DNA from: an uncultured Actinomyces sp.
GTDB lineage: Bacteria > Actinomycetota > Actinomycetes > Actinomycetales > Actinomycetaceae
Assembly: GCA_902773415.1 (NCBI GenBank)
Contig: CACYEE010000043.1
Location: 1-26,031, forward strand
Direction of reading: 5' to 3'
Length of the DNA: 26,031 bases
Shown here one piece after another: positions 1-7,487 of this stretch. Each line of letters opens with the position of its first letter. Within the stretch, counting starts at the first letter, position 1. The notes below the pieces were generated by a model, which was given only the letters and a program-made list of their open reading frames with translations, searched no databases and was not told where the DNA came from. A program made the position numbers and the translations under genes.

Positions 1-585
1 CAGCCCGGATCCCCGCACCCAAGACCCTCGACAGCTACGACTGGCCCCCGCTCCGTCCGCCCGCCACCCTCACGCAAAACGATCTGGAGTCCCTGCCCTT
101 CCTCGATGCTCGTCAGGACCTCGTCCTTGCCGGGGACGTCGGCTGCGGCAAGACCCATCTGGCCGCAGCCCTGGCCCGCCAGGCTGCCCTTGCCATGCGG
201 CCGGCGCGGTTTGCCACCGCGGCCGGCCTGGTCATGGAGCTGCGGCGAGCGAAAACCGAGACCAGACAAGACACTGGCCGCACTCGCTCGCTTCGACCTG
301 CCCGCGATCGACGAGCTGGGCTACCTGCCCATCGACGCTGAAGGAGCCCGCCTCCTGTTCCAGGTCGTTTCCCAGGCCTACGAGACCCAGTCCCTGACCG
401 TCACCACCAACCTGCCCTTCGTCGCCTGGGGAACCATCTTCGGCGACGAGCACATGGCAGCCGCCATCATCGACCGCCTCGCCCACCACGGCCACCACAT
501 CAAACCCGCCGGAACCAGCTACCGAACCCGCAACGCCCTCATGCGAGCCAACCCCCCAATGACGCACTGGCCTAGTTTTCCATGA
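1..585 (+). pseudogene. istB: IS21-family transposition helper ATPase (IstB), partial and frameshifted
   Basis: IstB is the AAA+ ATPase that assists the IstA transposase of IS21-type elements. The open frame from about position 24 reads TLDSYDWPPL and then a Walker A motif, GDVGCGKTHLA (about 136-168). That frame is lost between about 245 and 275. The protein resumes in another frame with the Walker B-like LPAIDELGYLPID, then TTNLPFVAWG and IIDRLAHHGHHI, all typical of IstB, ending at the TGA at 583-585. The start lies outside the window and no istA is visible. The frameshift should abolish the ATPase, so I call it a relic. The stop codon falls inside the element's terminal repeats, as expected for the last gene of an IS21 element. 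Family call is secure; function is presumed lost. Confidence 0.85.
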
Positions 586-599
586 CGGGACTGGCCTAG
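559..599 (+). repeat. Terminal direct repeats of the IS21-type element
   Basis: ATGACGCACTGGCCTAG (559-575) is repeated as ATGACGGGACTGGCCTAG (582-599), differing by one or two bases in the middle. IS21 elements carry several such repeats at each end as transposase binding sites. The position, overlapping the istB stop, fits the right end; the exact element boundary is probably within 600-620 but I cannot fix it. Confidence 0.65.
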
Positions 600-605
600 A
601 AATAC

Positions 606-1247
606 TTGACGGAACACAGCTTCGAGGTGGGCCGGGAAACCTTCTTGCGCCTGTGGCGCGAGGAGGGCCTGCGGGTCTGGCCGTGCAGGGGCCGCAAGCG
701 CCGGCCGGGGCGCGGCGAGGGGCGCGAGATGGCTCCCGGGCGTTTTCCGGGGGAGGTGCGGGATTGCGATTCCCCGGTTCGATTCTGCCTGGCATGGCAA
801 GGCCGTCAAGACCTGCACGTGCTCGACGAGCACGCCCGCGAGCATGCGGCCTTCAGGGGTCGATTCGCCTATCGGTGCCAAGGACGTCGTCGAGCTGCTT
901 GATGCCGTGGCGATCGGGCGGGGAGGCCGGCCGCGGGCCATGGGCATGGACAACGGGCCAGAGTTCGTCGCGAAGGCGCTTGCAGCGGGCGCGGGAGGAG
1001 GAAACGGTCCAGGCTTTCGTCCCTCCGGGCCAGTCCTGGCATAACGGATCCGTCGAGTCGTTCCATGACCGGATGCGCGACGAAACTGTTCAGGGAAAAC
1101 CGCATCGAGGACTTCGACCATGCCAGGCTTCTGGCCGGTCAATGGTCGCACCGATGCAACGAACCGCATCCGCGCTCGTCGCTGGGCCACATCGCCCCGC
1201 GTGAATACGCGGAAAAACGGAAACAGGAAAACACGGCCAACGCTTAA
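606..1247 (+). pseudogene. IS3-family transposase (OrfB), degenerate
   Basis: Pieces of a DDE (rve-domain) transposase appear in order but in different frames. About 606-700 has FEVGRETFLRLWREEGLRV, the HTH_21-type linker before the catalytic core. About 795-850 has LDEHARE. About 930-985 has MGMDNGPEFVAKAL, carrying the second catalytic Asp. About 985-1085 has VPPGQSWHNGSVESFHDRMRDE, with the region of the catalytic Glu. About 1086-1247 has FRENRIEDFDHARLL and SSLGHIAPREYA, the normal OrfB C-terminus, ending in TAA. At least three or four frameshifts and a missing N-terminus make it non-functional. It begins right where the IS21 end stops, so the IS21 element probably inserted into it. Confidence 0.85.
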
Positions 1248-1501
1248 ACCAACCGAACCAAAACCCAGACCACTCCAGAAAGAATCCGAGCTATATGGCC
1301 CAATGCCGCCGGCACCTTCTTGGCCAGGGCCTTATCGGCGAAGTCGACCGCGGCCTTGTGGCCTTCGCATTGCCTAGCTTGCGAGATTACGTCATCCGCC
1401 AGGTCGGTGTCCGTCGCTGCGCTCGCCGACCGTCGCTTGCAGGCCTGTACGCTTGCCCCCGCGGGCCTTCGCCGTCGCGCAACCGCCGTCGAGCCCGAAA
1501 C
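1248..1501. other. Intergenic, no recognisable gene
   Basis: This 254-bp stretch separates the IS3 relic from the 3' end of the aminopeptidase gene. The minus strand stays open for about 70 codons across much of it (reading includes ADDVISQARQCEGHKAAVDFADKALAKK in pieces), but there is no start with a ribosome site and I recognise no family. It may be a fragment of a gene cut by the insertion sequences. No clear terminator for the aminopeptidase gene is visible. Confidence 0.4.
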
Positions 1502-3016
1502 CTACCCCTGGGCCCAGATTCTCTGCATCCAGGCCTCCACGTCGGCGATCTCGCGCGGAATGTCCTCCGAGATGCGCTCCACGCCGTTTTCGGTCACGAG
1601 CACGTCGTCCTCGATGCGCACGCCAATGCCGCGGAAACGCTCGGGCACCTTGAGGTCGTCGGCGCGGAAGTACAGGCCGGGCTCGATGGTGAAGCACATG
1701 CCGGGACGAAGCTCGGCGTCCATGTACATCTCGCGGCGGGCGTGGGCGCAGTCGTGCACGTCGATGCCCAGGTGGTGCGAGGTGCCGTGCGGCATCCAGC
1801 GCCGGTGCCATTGGACCTCGGGCTTCAGCGATTCTTCGGCGGTGCCGGGCAGGAAGCCCCAGGCTTCGAGGCGCGCGGCGATGACTTCCATCGCGGCGGC
1901 GTGCACGTCGCGGAAGCGGCAGCCGGGCTTGGCCGCGGCCTGAAGCGCATGGTTGGCGGCGTCGAGCACCGCCTGATATACCTCGGCTTGGGTCTCGGAG
2001 AATTTGCCGTTGATGGGCAGGGTGCGGGTGATGTCGGCCGTATAAAGCGAATCGACTTCCACTCCGGCGTCGACGAGGATCAGTTCGCCGGGCACGAGCG
2101 GGCCGTCGTTGTCGATGAAATGCAGAGTGTTGGCGTGGTTTCCGGCGGCGGCGATCGTGTCGTAGCCGATCCCGTTGCCTTCCTCGCGCGCCCGTTGGCC
2201 GAAGGCTCCCTCGATCACGCGCTCGCCGCGCCAATGCTTCGTCGCGGCCGGAATCGAGGCGATGATGTTGTCGAAGCCGGAGAAGGTGGCGGCCACGGCT
2301 TTGCGCAGCTCGCCTGTCTCCCACTCGTCCTTGACAAGGCGAATCTCCGACAGCGCTTCGAGGAGGTCGACGTCGCCTGCTGTCGCATCGGCAAGCCCGG
2401 CGGCTTCGCGCATGGCGTTGACCTGCGTTTCGATGGCCGCGTCTGCTTGCGGAACGACGAGGATCTGCACCTGGCCTTCGCCGAAATCCTTTGCCAGGGC
2501 GTCGGCCAGGTTGTCGAGCGAATCGCAGCGCAGGCCCGTCATGGCCGACATTTCGGCAAGCGTGGCGCGCGCGCCGACCCAGAACTCGCCGTACTGCGAA
2601 TCCTTGTAGAATTCCTCGGAGCTGCGTGGAGCCTGCGGATGGAAATAGAGCGTCGCCTCGTGGCCCGCATCGGCTCCAGAGCCGACGGGGTTGAGCACGA
2701 GCACCGCGTCGGGTTCCATCTCGGCTCCCAGGCCGGTCATGTGCGAGAAGGCCGAGTGGGCGCGGAAACGGTAGGTCGTGTCGTTTGAGCGGGTCTTGTA
2801 CGTTCCGGCGGGAATGACGAGACGCTTGCCGGGGAAGCGGGCCGAAATCTTCGCGTGGCGGGCGGCCAGGTAGTCCGCCGCTTCCGTGCGCCCGCGCGGT
2901 TTGGGGCGCGGACCCCAGTCCGAACCGATGAAATCGCGGAACTCCGTCGATCCGGGGGTGTGGGAGCGGTTCTCTCCGCGCGAACGGATTTCTGCTGTGG
3001 TTTTCTCGTCGTTCAT
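1502..3016 (-). CDS. pepP: Xaa-Pro aminopeptidase (aminopeptidase P, M24B)
   Basis: A 504-residue cytosolic metallopeptidase that removes an N-terminal residue preceding proline. The N-terminal half is the creatinase/AMP_N domain (RFRAHSAFSHMTGLGAEMEPDA, FWVGARA). The C-terminal half is the pita-bread M24 fold with all five metal ligands in place: LVDAGVE, TADITRT, the His of HGTSHHLGIDVHD, TIEPGLY and GVRIEDDVLVT. I chose ATG 3016 (MNDEKTTAEI) because CACAAT lies 6 nt upstream, the leaderless spacing seen throughout the window; ATG 3031 (MHNSPM) is an in-frame alternative, and the frame remains open to 3307 with unconvincing residues. It is divergent from the PHP gene. Length matches the actinobacterial form, which has an N-terminal extension. 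Confidence 0.95.
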   Translation of the reverse strand: MNDEKTTAEIRSRGENRSHTPGSTEFRDFIGSDWGPRPKPRGRTEAADYLAARHAKISARFPGKRLVIPAGTYKTRSNDTTYRFRAHSAFSHMTGLGAEMEPDAVLVLNPVGSGADAGHEATLYFHPQAPRSSEEFYKDSQYGEFWVGARATLAEMSAMTGLRCDSLDNLADALAKDFGEGQVQILVVPQADAAIETQVNAMREAAGLADATAGDVDLLEALSEIRLVKDEWETGELRKAVAATFSGFDNIIASIPAATKHWRGERVIEGAFGQRAREEGNGIGYDTIAAAGNHANTLHFIDNDGPLVPGELILVDAGVEVDSLYTADITRTLPINGKFSETQAEVYQAVLDAANHALQAAAKPGCRFRDVHAAAMEVIAARLEAWGFLPGTAEESLKPEVQWHRRWMPHGTSHHLGIDVHDCAHARREMYMDAELRPGMCFTIEPGLYFRADDLKVPERFRGIGVRIEDDVLVTENGVERISEDIPREIADVEAWMQRIWAQG

Positions 3017-3022
3017 GGGGCT

Positions 3023-3028
3023 ATTGTG
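3023..3028 (-). promoter_or_regulatory. -10 box of the aminopeptidase gene
   Basis: CACAAT on the minus strand ends 6 nt before ATG 3016. No Shine-Dalgarno sequence precedes the ATG, so transcription starting about at the ATG would give a leaderless mRNA. Confidence 0.45.
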
Positions 3029-3190
3029 CATCTTTTGGGCGGCGCTTTCACGAAATCGGAGGCTGTGGTTTCCGGAAATCGTGCGGAAGCGGTTCTGGAA
3101 ACCGTGCAGGGCCGCTTGTCGGAAGGATGCGGGGCGCGAGCGTTCGCCGTTGGCGCGTTGGAATTGCCTCGCGTGGGGGATTCGCCACGG

Positions 3191-3196
3191 TAGTGT
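3191..3196 (+). promoter_or_regulatory. -10 box of the PHP-domain gene
   Basis: TAGTGT followed by 7 nt (agaaggc) and ATG 3204. This spacing places the transcription start at or next to the start codon, predicting a leaderless transcript. Confidence 0.5.
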
Positions 3197-3203
3197 AGAA
3201 GGC

Positions 3204-4058
3204 ATGCTGAGTCCCGACGCGCGCATCGACACCCACACCCATTCGAACGTTTCCGACGGAACCGGCTCGCCGTCGCATGTCATGGCCGAGGCGCGGGAGG
3301 CGGGCATTGGCGCAATCGGTCTTGTCGATCACGATACGATTGCCGGTTGGAACGAGGCGGAGGAGGCGGTGGCGTCGACGGGCGTTGCGCTGATTCGGGG
3401 AATGGAGGTGTCGACGGAGCATCGGGGGGCGACGGTCCATATGCTCGCTTACCTTTTCGATCCGGCACATGAGGTTGTCGAGCGGCATACGCGGGTAACG
3501 ATTGCCAACAGAAGGTCCCGAATCGAGGAAATGGTCGACATGCTGTCGAAGGACTATCCGGTTTCGCTTGAGGATGTCCTGGCCCAGTCCGCGGGCGTTT
3601 CGATCGGGCGTCCGCATGTTGCCGATGCGCTTGTCGCAGCCGGAATCGTCGCCGACCGTAGCGAGGCTTTCGCGACGGTTTTGCGGCGAGGCTCGAAGTA
3701 TTACGTTCCGCGCAAGGATGTCTCCTCGCTTGAGGCGATCGACTGGATCGTGAAGGCGGGAGGGAAGGCGGTTTTTGCCCATCCGCTTGCGGTCAGCCGC
3801 GGCGCGGTTGTCGACCGTCACGCCTTCGACGAGCTTGCCGAGGCCGGGCTTTTTGGCATCGAGGTGTGGCATCGCGACAATCCCGAATCCGAGCGGCCCT
3901 TCCTGCTCGAGACCGCCAAGCGTCTCGGCTTGCGTACCTTCGGCTCCTCCGACTATCACGGGACCGGCAAGCCGAACCGGCTGGGGGAGAATACGACCGG
4001 TCCGGAGACGGTCGAGGCGCTTGCCGACGGTGCCGCCATCGGCATTGTCGAGCCGTAG
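3204..4058 (+). CDS. PHP-domain metal-dependent phosphoesterase / nuclease (TrpH/YciV type)
   Basis: A 284-residue PHP-superfamily protein. The metal-site motifs are present: HTHSNVSDG (His11, His13, Asp18), LVDHDT (Asp42-His43), GMEVS (Glu68), VHM (His79), FAHPL and SSDYHG near the C-terminus. Members of the TrpH/YciV branch act on nucleotides or RNA 5' ends (E. coli RNase AM, and 3',5'-nucleotide bisphosphatases); which activity applies here cannot be read from sequence. The frame is open upstream to 2886, but that part is antisense to the aminopeptidase N-terminus and the -10 box at 3191 points to ATG 3204. Divergent from pepP; 461 nt before recA with no shared transcript evident. Confidence 0.88.
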   Translation: MLSPDARIDTHTHSNVSDGTGSPSHVMAEAREAGIGAIGLVDHDTIAGWNEAEEAVASTGVALIRGMEVSTEHRGATVHMLAYLFDPAHEVVERHTRVTIANRRSRIEEMVDMLSKDYPVSLEDVLAQSAGVSIGRPHVADALVAAGIVADRSEAFATVLRRGSKYYVPRKDVSSLEAIDWIVKAGGKAVFAHPLAVSRGAVVDRHAFDELAEAGLFGIEVWHRDNPESERPFLLETAKRLGLRTFGSSDYHGTGKPNRLGENTTGPETVEALADGAAIGIVEP

Positions 4059-4519
4059 GTTTTCTGTCGGGGGCGACGCGGAGCTTCGTCCCGTCTTTTT
4101 CTGGCCGGAGGCCCGTGCCGTGGCTGCTTGCGGGCGAGGGCCGGGATACCCGTATCCACAGGAAGGCGCTGGCGTCTTCGGACAACGGTTGTGTGGATAC
4201 GGGTCTGGCGGCCGGTGCGAAGCCTGTCCCGGCTTTGGGAAACCGGGGTCGGGATGCGTGTTTTCGCAGGTGGGGCGCGTGTCTTGCTGCGAGGTCGACA
4301 CACCGGAAAAACACCCGGTTTTCTTTTGGAGGCCCCGCTACTGTGTACACGGACACCGCGAAACGGGGCTCCCGTCCACAAGGACGGCGGCCCTCTTTCG
4401 GATGCGTCAGGCCACGCATATCGTGTGTCTCGGATGCCTGCTCGGCGAGGGCGGGAACCGTAGGGGCCTGTATCGGACAACGCTGCGCACGCGGCATGAG
4501 AACAAAGGAGAGGACAGCT
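4059..4519. other. recA upstream region, repeat-rich, no gene
   Basis: I find no coding sequence in this 461-bp stretch. It holds GGATACCCGTATCC (4144-4157, two inverted GGATAC half-sites), a 13-bp inverted repeat (4148-4160 / 4192-4204), ACAACGGTTGT (4183-4193), and GTGTACAC (4343-4350) overlapping a TACTGT -10 candidate (4339-4344). A small hairpin ACCGG/CCGGT followed by TTTCTTTT near 4303-4328 could be a terminator. I looked for the actinobacterial LexA box (GAAC-N4-GTTC) and did not see one. Confidence 0.6.
4148..4204. repeat. 13-bp perfect inverted repeat upstream of recA
   Basis: ACCCGTATCCACA (4148-4160) and its exact reverse complement TGTGGATACGGGT (4192-4204) are separated by 31 nt. 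Each arm contains a 9-mer, GTATCCACA, that differs from the DnaA box TTATCCACA at one or two positions. The left arm overlaps a second small palindrome (4144-4157). Confidence 0.75.
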
Positions 4520-5692
4520 ATGGCTACCAGCACGACAGCGGACCGCAACAAGGCGCTCGACCAGGCGCTGGCCCAGATCGACAAGCAGTTCGGCAAGGGG
4601 TCGGTCATGAAGCTGGGCGATCGACCCCAGGTATCGGTCCAGGTGATTCCCACCGGTTCGGTGGCTCTCGATATCGCATTGGGAATCGGCGGGCTTCCGC
4701 GTGGCCGCATCGTGGAGATTTTCGGTCCGGAGTCTTCCGGCAAGACGACGGTCGCGCTGCATGCCGTCGCCAATGCCCAGCGTGCCGGAGGAATCGCAGC
4801 GTTTATCGATGCCGAACATGCTCTCGATCCCGAATATGCGCGCAACCTCGGGGTCGATACCGACGAGCTCATCGTGTCCCAGCCGGATACGGGCGAGCAG
4901 GCTCTCGAAATCGCCGATACGCTGATCCGTTCGGGAGCTTTCGACATCATCGTCATCGACTCGGTGGCGGCTCTCGTGCCGAAGGCGGAAATCGAAGGCG
5001 ACATGGGAGATTCGCATGTTGGCCTGCAAGCGCGGCTCATGAGCCAGGCGTTGCGCAAGCTTACCGGCGCCCTTTCCGCAACGGGAACCACCGCGATTTT
5101 CATCAACCAGCTTCGCGAGAAGATCGGGGTTTTCTTCGGCTCTCCCGAGACGACCACAGGCGGCAAGGCCCTCAAGTTCTATTCTTCGGTTCGCCTCGAC
5201 GTGCGCCGCATCGAAACCCTCAAGGACAAGGGGGAGCCGGTCGGCAACCGTACCCGTGTCAAGGTCGTCAAGAACAAGATGGCTCCGCCTTTCAAGCAGG
5301 CCGAATTCGACATTCTGTATGGCAAGGGCATTTCTCGCGAAGGCTCGATCATCGACATGGGCGTGGATGCCGGAGTCGTCCGAAAGTCCGGTTCGTGGTA
5401 CACCTACGACGGCGACCAGCTTGGCCAGGGCAAGGAAAACGCCCGGCAGCTCCTTCTGGACAACCCTCGGCTTGCAGAGGAAATCCAGGACAGGATCCTC
5501 ATCGCCTTGGGCGTCAGGGAGGACCCGAACGCGCCGAAAGGCGTGGATGCCGGTGCCGTGGCGGAAGCGAAGGGCGCGGGCGCGGCCTCGTCTGCGGCCA
5601 TCGACAAGGCCGCGACCTCCAAGACCGCTTCGGCCAGGGCGGCCTCTGGCAAGACCGCCGGCAAGGCCGGCTCGGCGGCAAAGAAGGGCTGA
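4520..5692 (+). CDS. recA: Recombinase RecA
   Basis: A 390-residue ATP-dependent DNA strand-exchange protein for homologous recombination and LexA co-proteolysis. Visible motifs are Walker A GPESSGKT (69-76), the Walker B segment DIIVIDSVAALVPKAEIEG, the L1/L2 DNA-binding loops (EGDMGDSHVGLQARLMSQ and the region before GGKALKFYSSVRLD) and the ATP-sensing FINQLREKIGVFFG. No intein interrupts it. The last 45 or so residues form an Ala/Lys/Ser-rich basic tail, unlike the acidic tail of E. coli RecA. Start ATG 4520 follows a strong Shine-Dalgarno (aaaggagaggac, 4503-4514), so unlike many neighbours its mRNA has a leader. recX follows after 3 nt. Confidence 0.99.
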   Translation: MATSTTADRNKALDQALAQIDKQFGKGSVMKLGDRPQVSVQVIPTGSVALDIALGIGGLPRGRIVEIFGPESSGKTTVALHAVANAQRAGGIAAFIDAEHALDPEYARNLGVDTDELIVSQPDTGEQALEIADTLIRSGAFDIIVIDSVAALVPKAEIEGDMGDSHVGLQARLMSQALRKLTGALSATGTTAIFINQLREKIGVFFGSPETTTGGKALKFYSSVRLDVRRIETLKDKGEPVGNRTRVKVVKNKMAPPFKQAEFDILYGKGISREGSIIDMGVDAGVVRKSGSWYTYDGDQLGQGKENARQLLLDNPRLAEEIQDRILIALGVREDPNAPKGVDAGAVAEAKGAGAASSAAIDKAATSKTASARAASGKTAGKAGSAAKKG

Positions 5693-5695
5693 GAT

Positions 5696-6496
5696 ATGGC
5701 AGGCCGTTTCCGGCGCAGGCGAGATACCGGCTCCCGCGAGGTTCGCCCATCCTTTCCTGCGCCGGGCGGCGAACCCGGCCAGCCCCTGATCTCATGGGGA
5801 GAAGAGGGTGCCGGATTCGATTCCGGCGCCAACTCCGCTCTGGGGTTCGCCGCCGGCTCGCCCGACGGGCCCCAGGCGGCGGGCGTGTGCGAGGGGGAGG
5901 GCGGACTGTCCGGGAACGGGGATTCCATGTTGCCGAAAGGCGCAGGTCATGCCCGAAAACCAGACAATGAGCGCGCGCATGACATCATCGCCCGCCAGCT
6001 GGCGATGACGGATCGCTCGCGCAAGCAGCTCTCCGACGCGCTCGCCAGGCGCGGCATACCGGCGGATGTTGCCGAGGCGGCCCTCGATCGTTTCGCCGGG
6101 CTTGGCCTTGTCGACGATGCCCGTTTCGCCGAAGTGCTCGTGCGGACCCGCCTCGCCGAAAAGCATGCCTCCAAGCGTGCGATTTCGGAGGAGCTGCGCC
6201 GCAAGGGCGTCGCGCCCGACATTGTCGAGCAGGCGACCAGGGGCATCGGCGAAGACGAAGAGCTCGCCAACGCCGTCGCCTTCGCCGTGAAGAAGCTCCG
6301 CATCGCTTCCGGCAAGCCTGAAACCCTCGACCGGCGCACCTATGCCGCCCTTGCCAGGCGCGGCTTCTCGCCGAGCCTATGCTCGCGGGCGCTTGCGGAA
6401 GCCAAGCGTCGCCGAGAAGCGGGGGAGGACGGCCGTGATCCCGATGCCGCCTGGGGCTGCTCCATGTTCGGCTACGAGACTGGCCTTGGCCTCTAG
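5696..6496 (+). CDS. recX: Regulatory protein RecX
   Basis: RecX caps RecA filaments and inhibits strand exchange and ATPase activity. The core from about residue 90 (ERAHDIIARQLAMTDRSRKQLSDALARRGIPADVAEAALDRF, in pieces; then GLVDDARFAEVLVRTRL, SKRAISEELRRKGV) shows the three-helix RecX repeats. The frame starts at ATG 5696, 3 nt after the recA stop, with AAGAAGG upstream; this gives 266 residues with a Gly/Pro/Arg-rich N-terminal extension of about 77 residues. ATG 5927 would give 189 residues, closer to the family norm, but lacks a good ribosome site. Translational coupling to recA supports the long form. Family certain, start uncertain. Confidence 0.9.
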   Translation: MAGRFRRRRDTGSREVRPSFPAPGGEPGQPLISWGEEGAGFDSGANSALGFAAGSPDGPQAAGVCEGEGGLSGNGDSMLPKGAGHARKPDNERAHDIIARQLAMTDRSRKQLSDALARRGIPADVAEAALDRFAGLGLVDDARFAEVLVRTRLAEKHASKRAISEELRRKGVAPDIVEQATRGIGEDEELANAVAFAVKKLRIASGKPETLDRRTYAALARRGFSPSLCSRALAEAKRRREAGEDGRDPDAAWGCSMFGYETGLGL

Positions 6497-7100
6497 CGCA
6501 CTCGCATGCTCCACAGTGCTGCTGCTTCCCGGTGTCGTGCTTCGGCGTGGCACCGTCTCGTCAGAGTGGGTTCATGTTTTGGAACATGAAATGGCCGATT
6601 ATTCAATCGACGGACGAGGGAGCCTTGACATGTCGCTCGATTCGAGCGATGCCAGAATCCATGAACTGGGCGAGTCCATCGAGTTGAAGGCAATCGGGAT
6701 TGGCGAACGTGTCGGGGCGGGCCATCCCGATAGGGACGAAGGCATCGTCCGCCAGGCGCGGTGCGATTATCGCCTTGGCCGTCGAAGGGGGCAGGGGCGC
6801 GGATCGCTTTTGCGGCGAATGCCGAACCTGCGCAATTGGAGGTCGTCGGCATGCTCCTCGGCGATGGCACGTCTTATGCGTGTCACGCGATGAGGCTTCG
6901 CGAGAAGGTTGTCAAACAGCGGGGGTTTGCCAACGAGGAGGGGCGCGAGCGTTACGAAGCGCACCGCAGACGGGATTCGGGTCGACGATTCCCTCCTTGG
7001 CCTTGGGCCGGGGAAGCGGAGGGAGGCGACCTGCCAGGTTGCGAGGAAGTCAGGCCTGGCGTCCGCCAAAGGCCTTCGCCGAAGATTTTGGCACGAACAC
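6497..7100. other. Gene-poor stretch between recX and the PIN relic
   Basis: No intact gene is convincing here. A 100-codon frame from ATG 6591 begins MADYSIDGRGSL, faintly like the first strand of an AbrB-type antitoxin, but then becomes Arg-rich and shadow-like. On the minus strand about 6600-6760 an open segment (MARPDTFANPDCLQLDG) has a natural look but no recognised family. The area is best read as eroded coding sequence. Confidence 0.4.
6571..6590. promoter_or_regulatory. Operator-like palindrome
   Basis: TTCATGTTTTGGAACATGAA: 8-bp perfect inverted arms around TTGG, AT-rich in a GC-rich setting, immediately before ATG 6591. It resembles a dimeric repressor site such as those autoregulating toxin-antitoxin modules; the regulator is unknown. 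Confidence 0.45.
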
Positions 7101-7415
7101 ATGGAAGACGCCGCATTCCCGGTGGGCGTCCCGAAATGGATGCGCGCGCCAAAAGTTTGGGAGAGAACCGCCCGGAATACTTGCGGCGTCTACGAGGCCG
7201 GGCGAAAGGAAATCGCGCAGGCTCTCGAAGCCGTCCGCGACGACGTATGCGTCGATCGCGAGGCGGAGGCGCGGCTGGAAGCCGAGTTTTTCGCAAGCAT
7301 GAATTTCGATTTCGTCGATTGTCTTTTGCTTGCCCGGCATTGCCTGTCCGGCCAGCCGGTTCTGACGTTCGACAAGAAGATCAAGCGCCAGCCGGATTCC
7401 ATCGAAACACCCTGA
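7101..7415 (+). pseudogene. PIN-domain protein (VapC-like), C-terminal remnant
   Basis: The segment EAGRKEIAQALEAVRDDVCVDREAEAR, then FDFVDCLLLARHCLSGQPVLTFDKKIKRQ, matches the second half of PIN-domain ribonucleases: the acidic Asp of the FVD helix and the Asp of the TFD strand are both present. PIN toxins cleave RNA using a cluster of three or four acidic residues. The N-terminal half, with the first Asp (normally VDTNV or similar), is not found in any frame upstream, so the gene looks truncated. The frame is open from about 6909, and ATG 7101 is only the nearest plausible start. I infer a decayed VapBC-type module. Confidence 0.6.
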
Positions 7416-7473
7416 GACGCCGGAGGTGGCGCGTTCCTCACCGGCCAGGCGCGGCCCAAAGCCGTGCCTGCAC

Positions 7474-7479
7474 TAGAAT
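7474..7479 (+). promoter_or_regulatory. -10 box of miaB
   Basis: TAGAAT, then 8 nt, then ATG 7488. It lies downstream of the alternative GTG 7464, which therefore cannot be the start on this transcript. Confidence 0.5.
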
Positions 7480-7487
7480 CCAAGTCG

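Noticed and set aside
4059..4519. LexA/SOS box upstream of recA
   Set aside because: No GAAC-N4-GTTC arrangement was found by eye; a weak variant cannot be excluded without a matrix scan.
3775..5970. 731-codon plus-strand frame across recA
   Set aside because: It overlaps recA in another frame with Arg/Gly-rich shadow composition.
6571..6590. Palindrome as a LexA or Zur site
   Set aside because: The half-site order (TTCATGTT/AACATGAA) does not fit either consensus, so the binding protein is left open.
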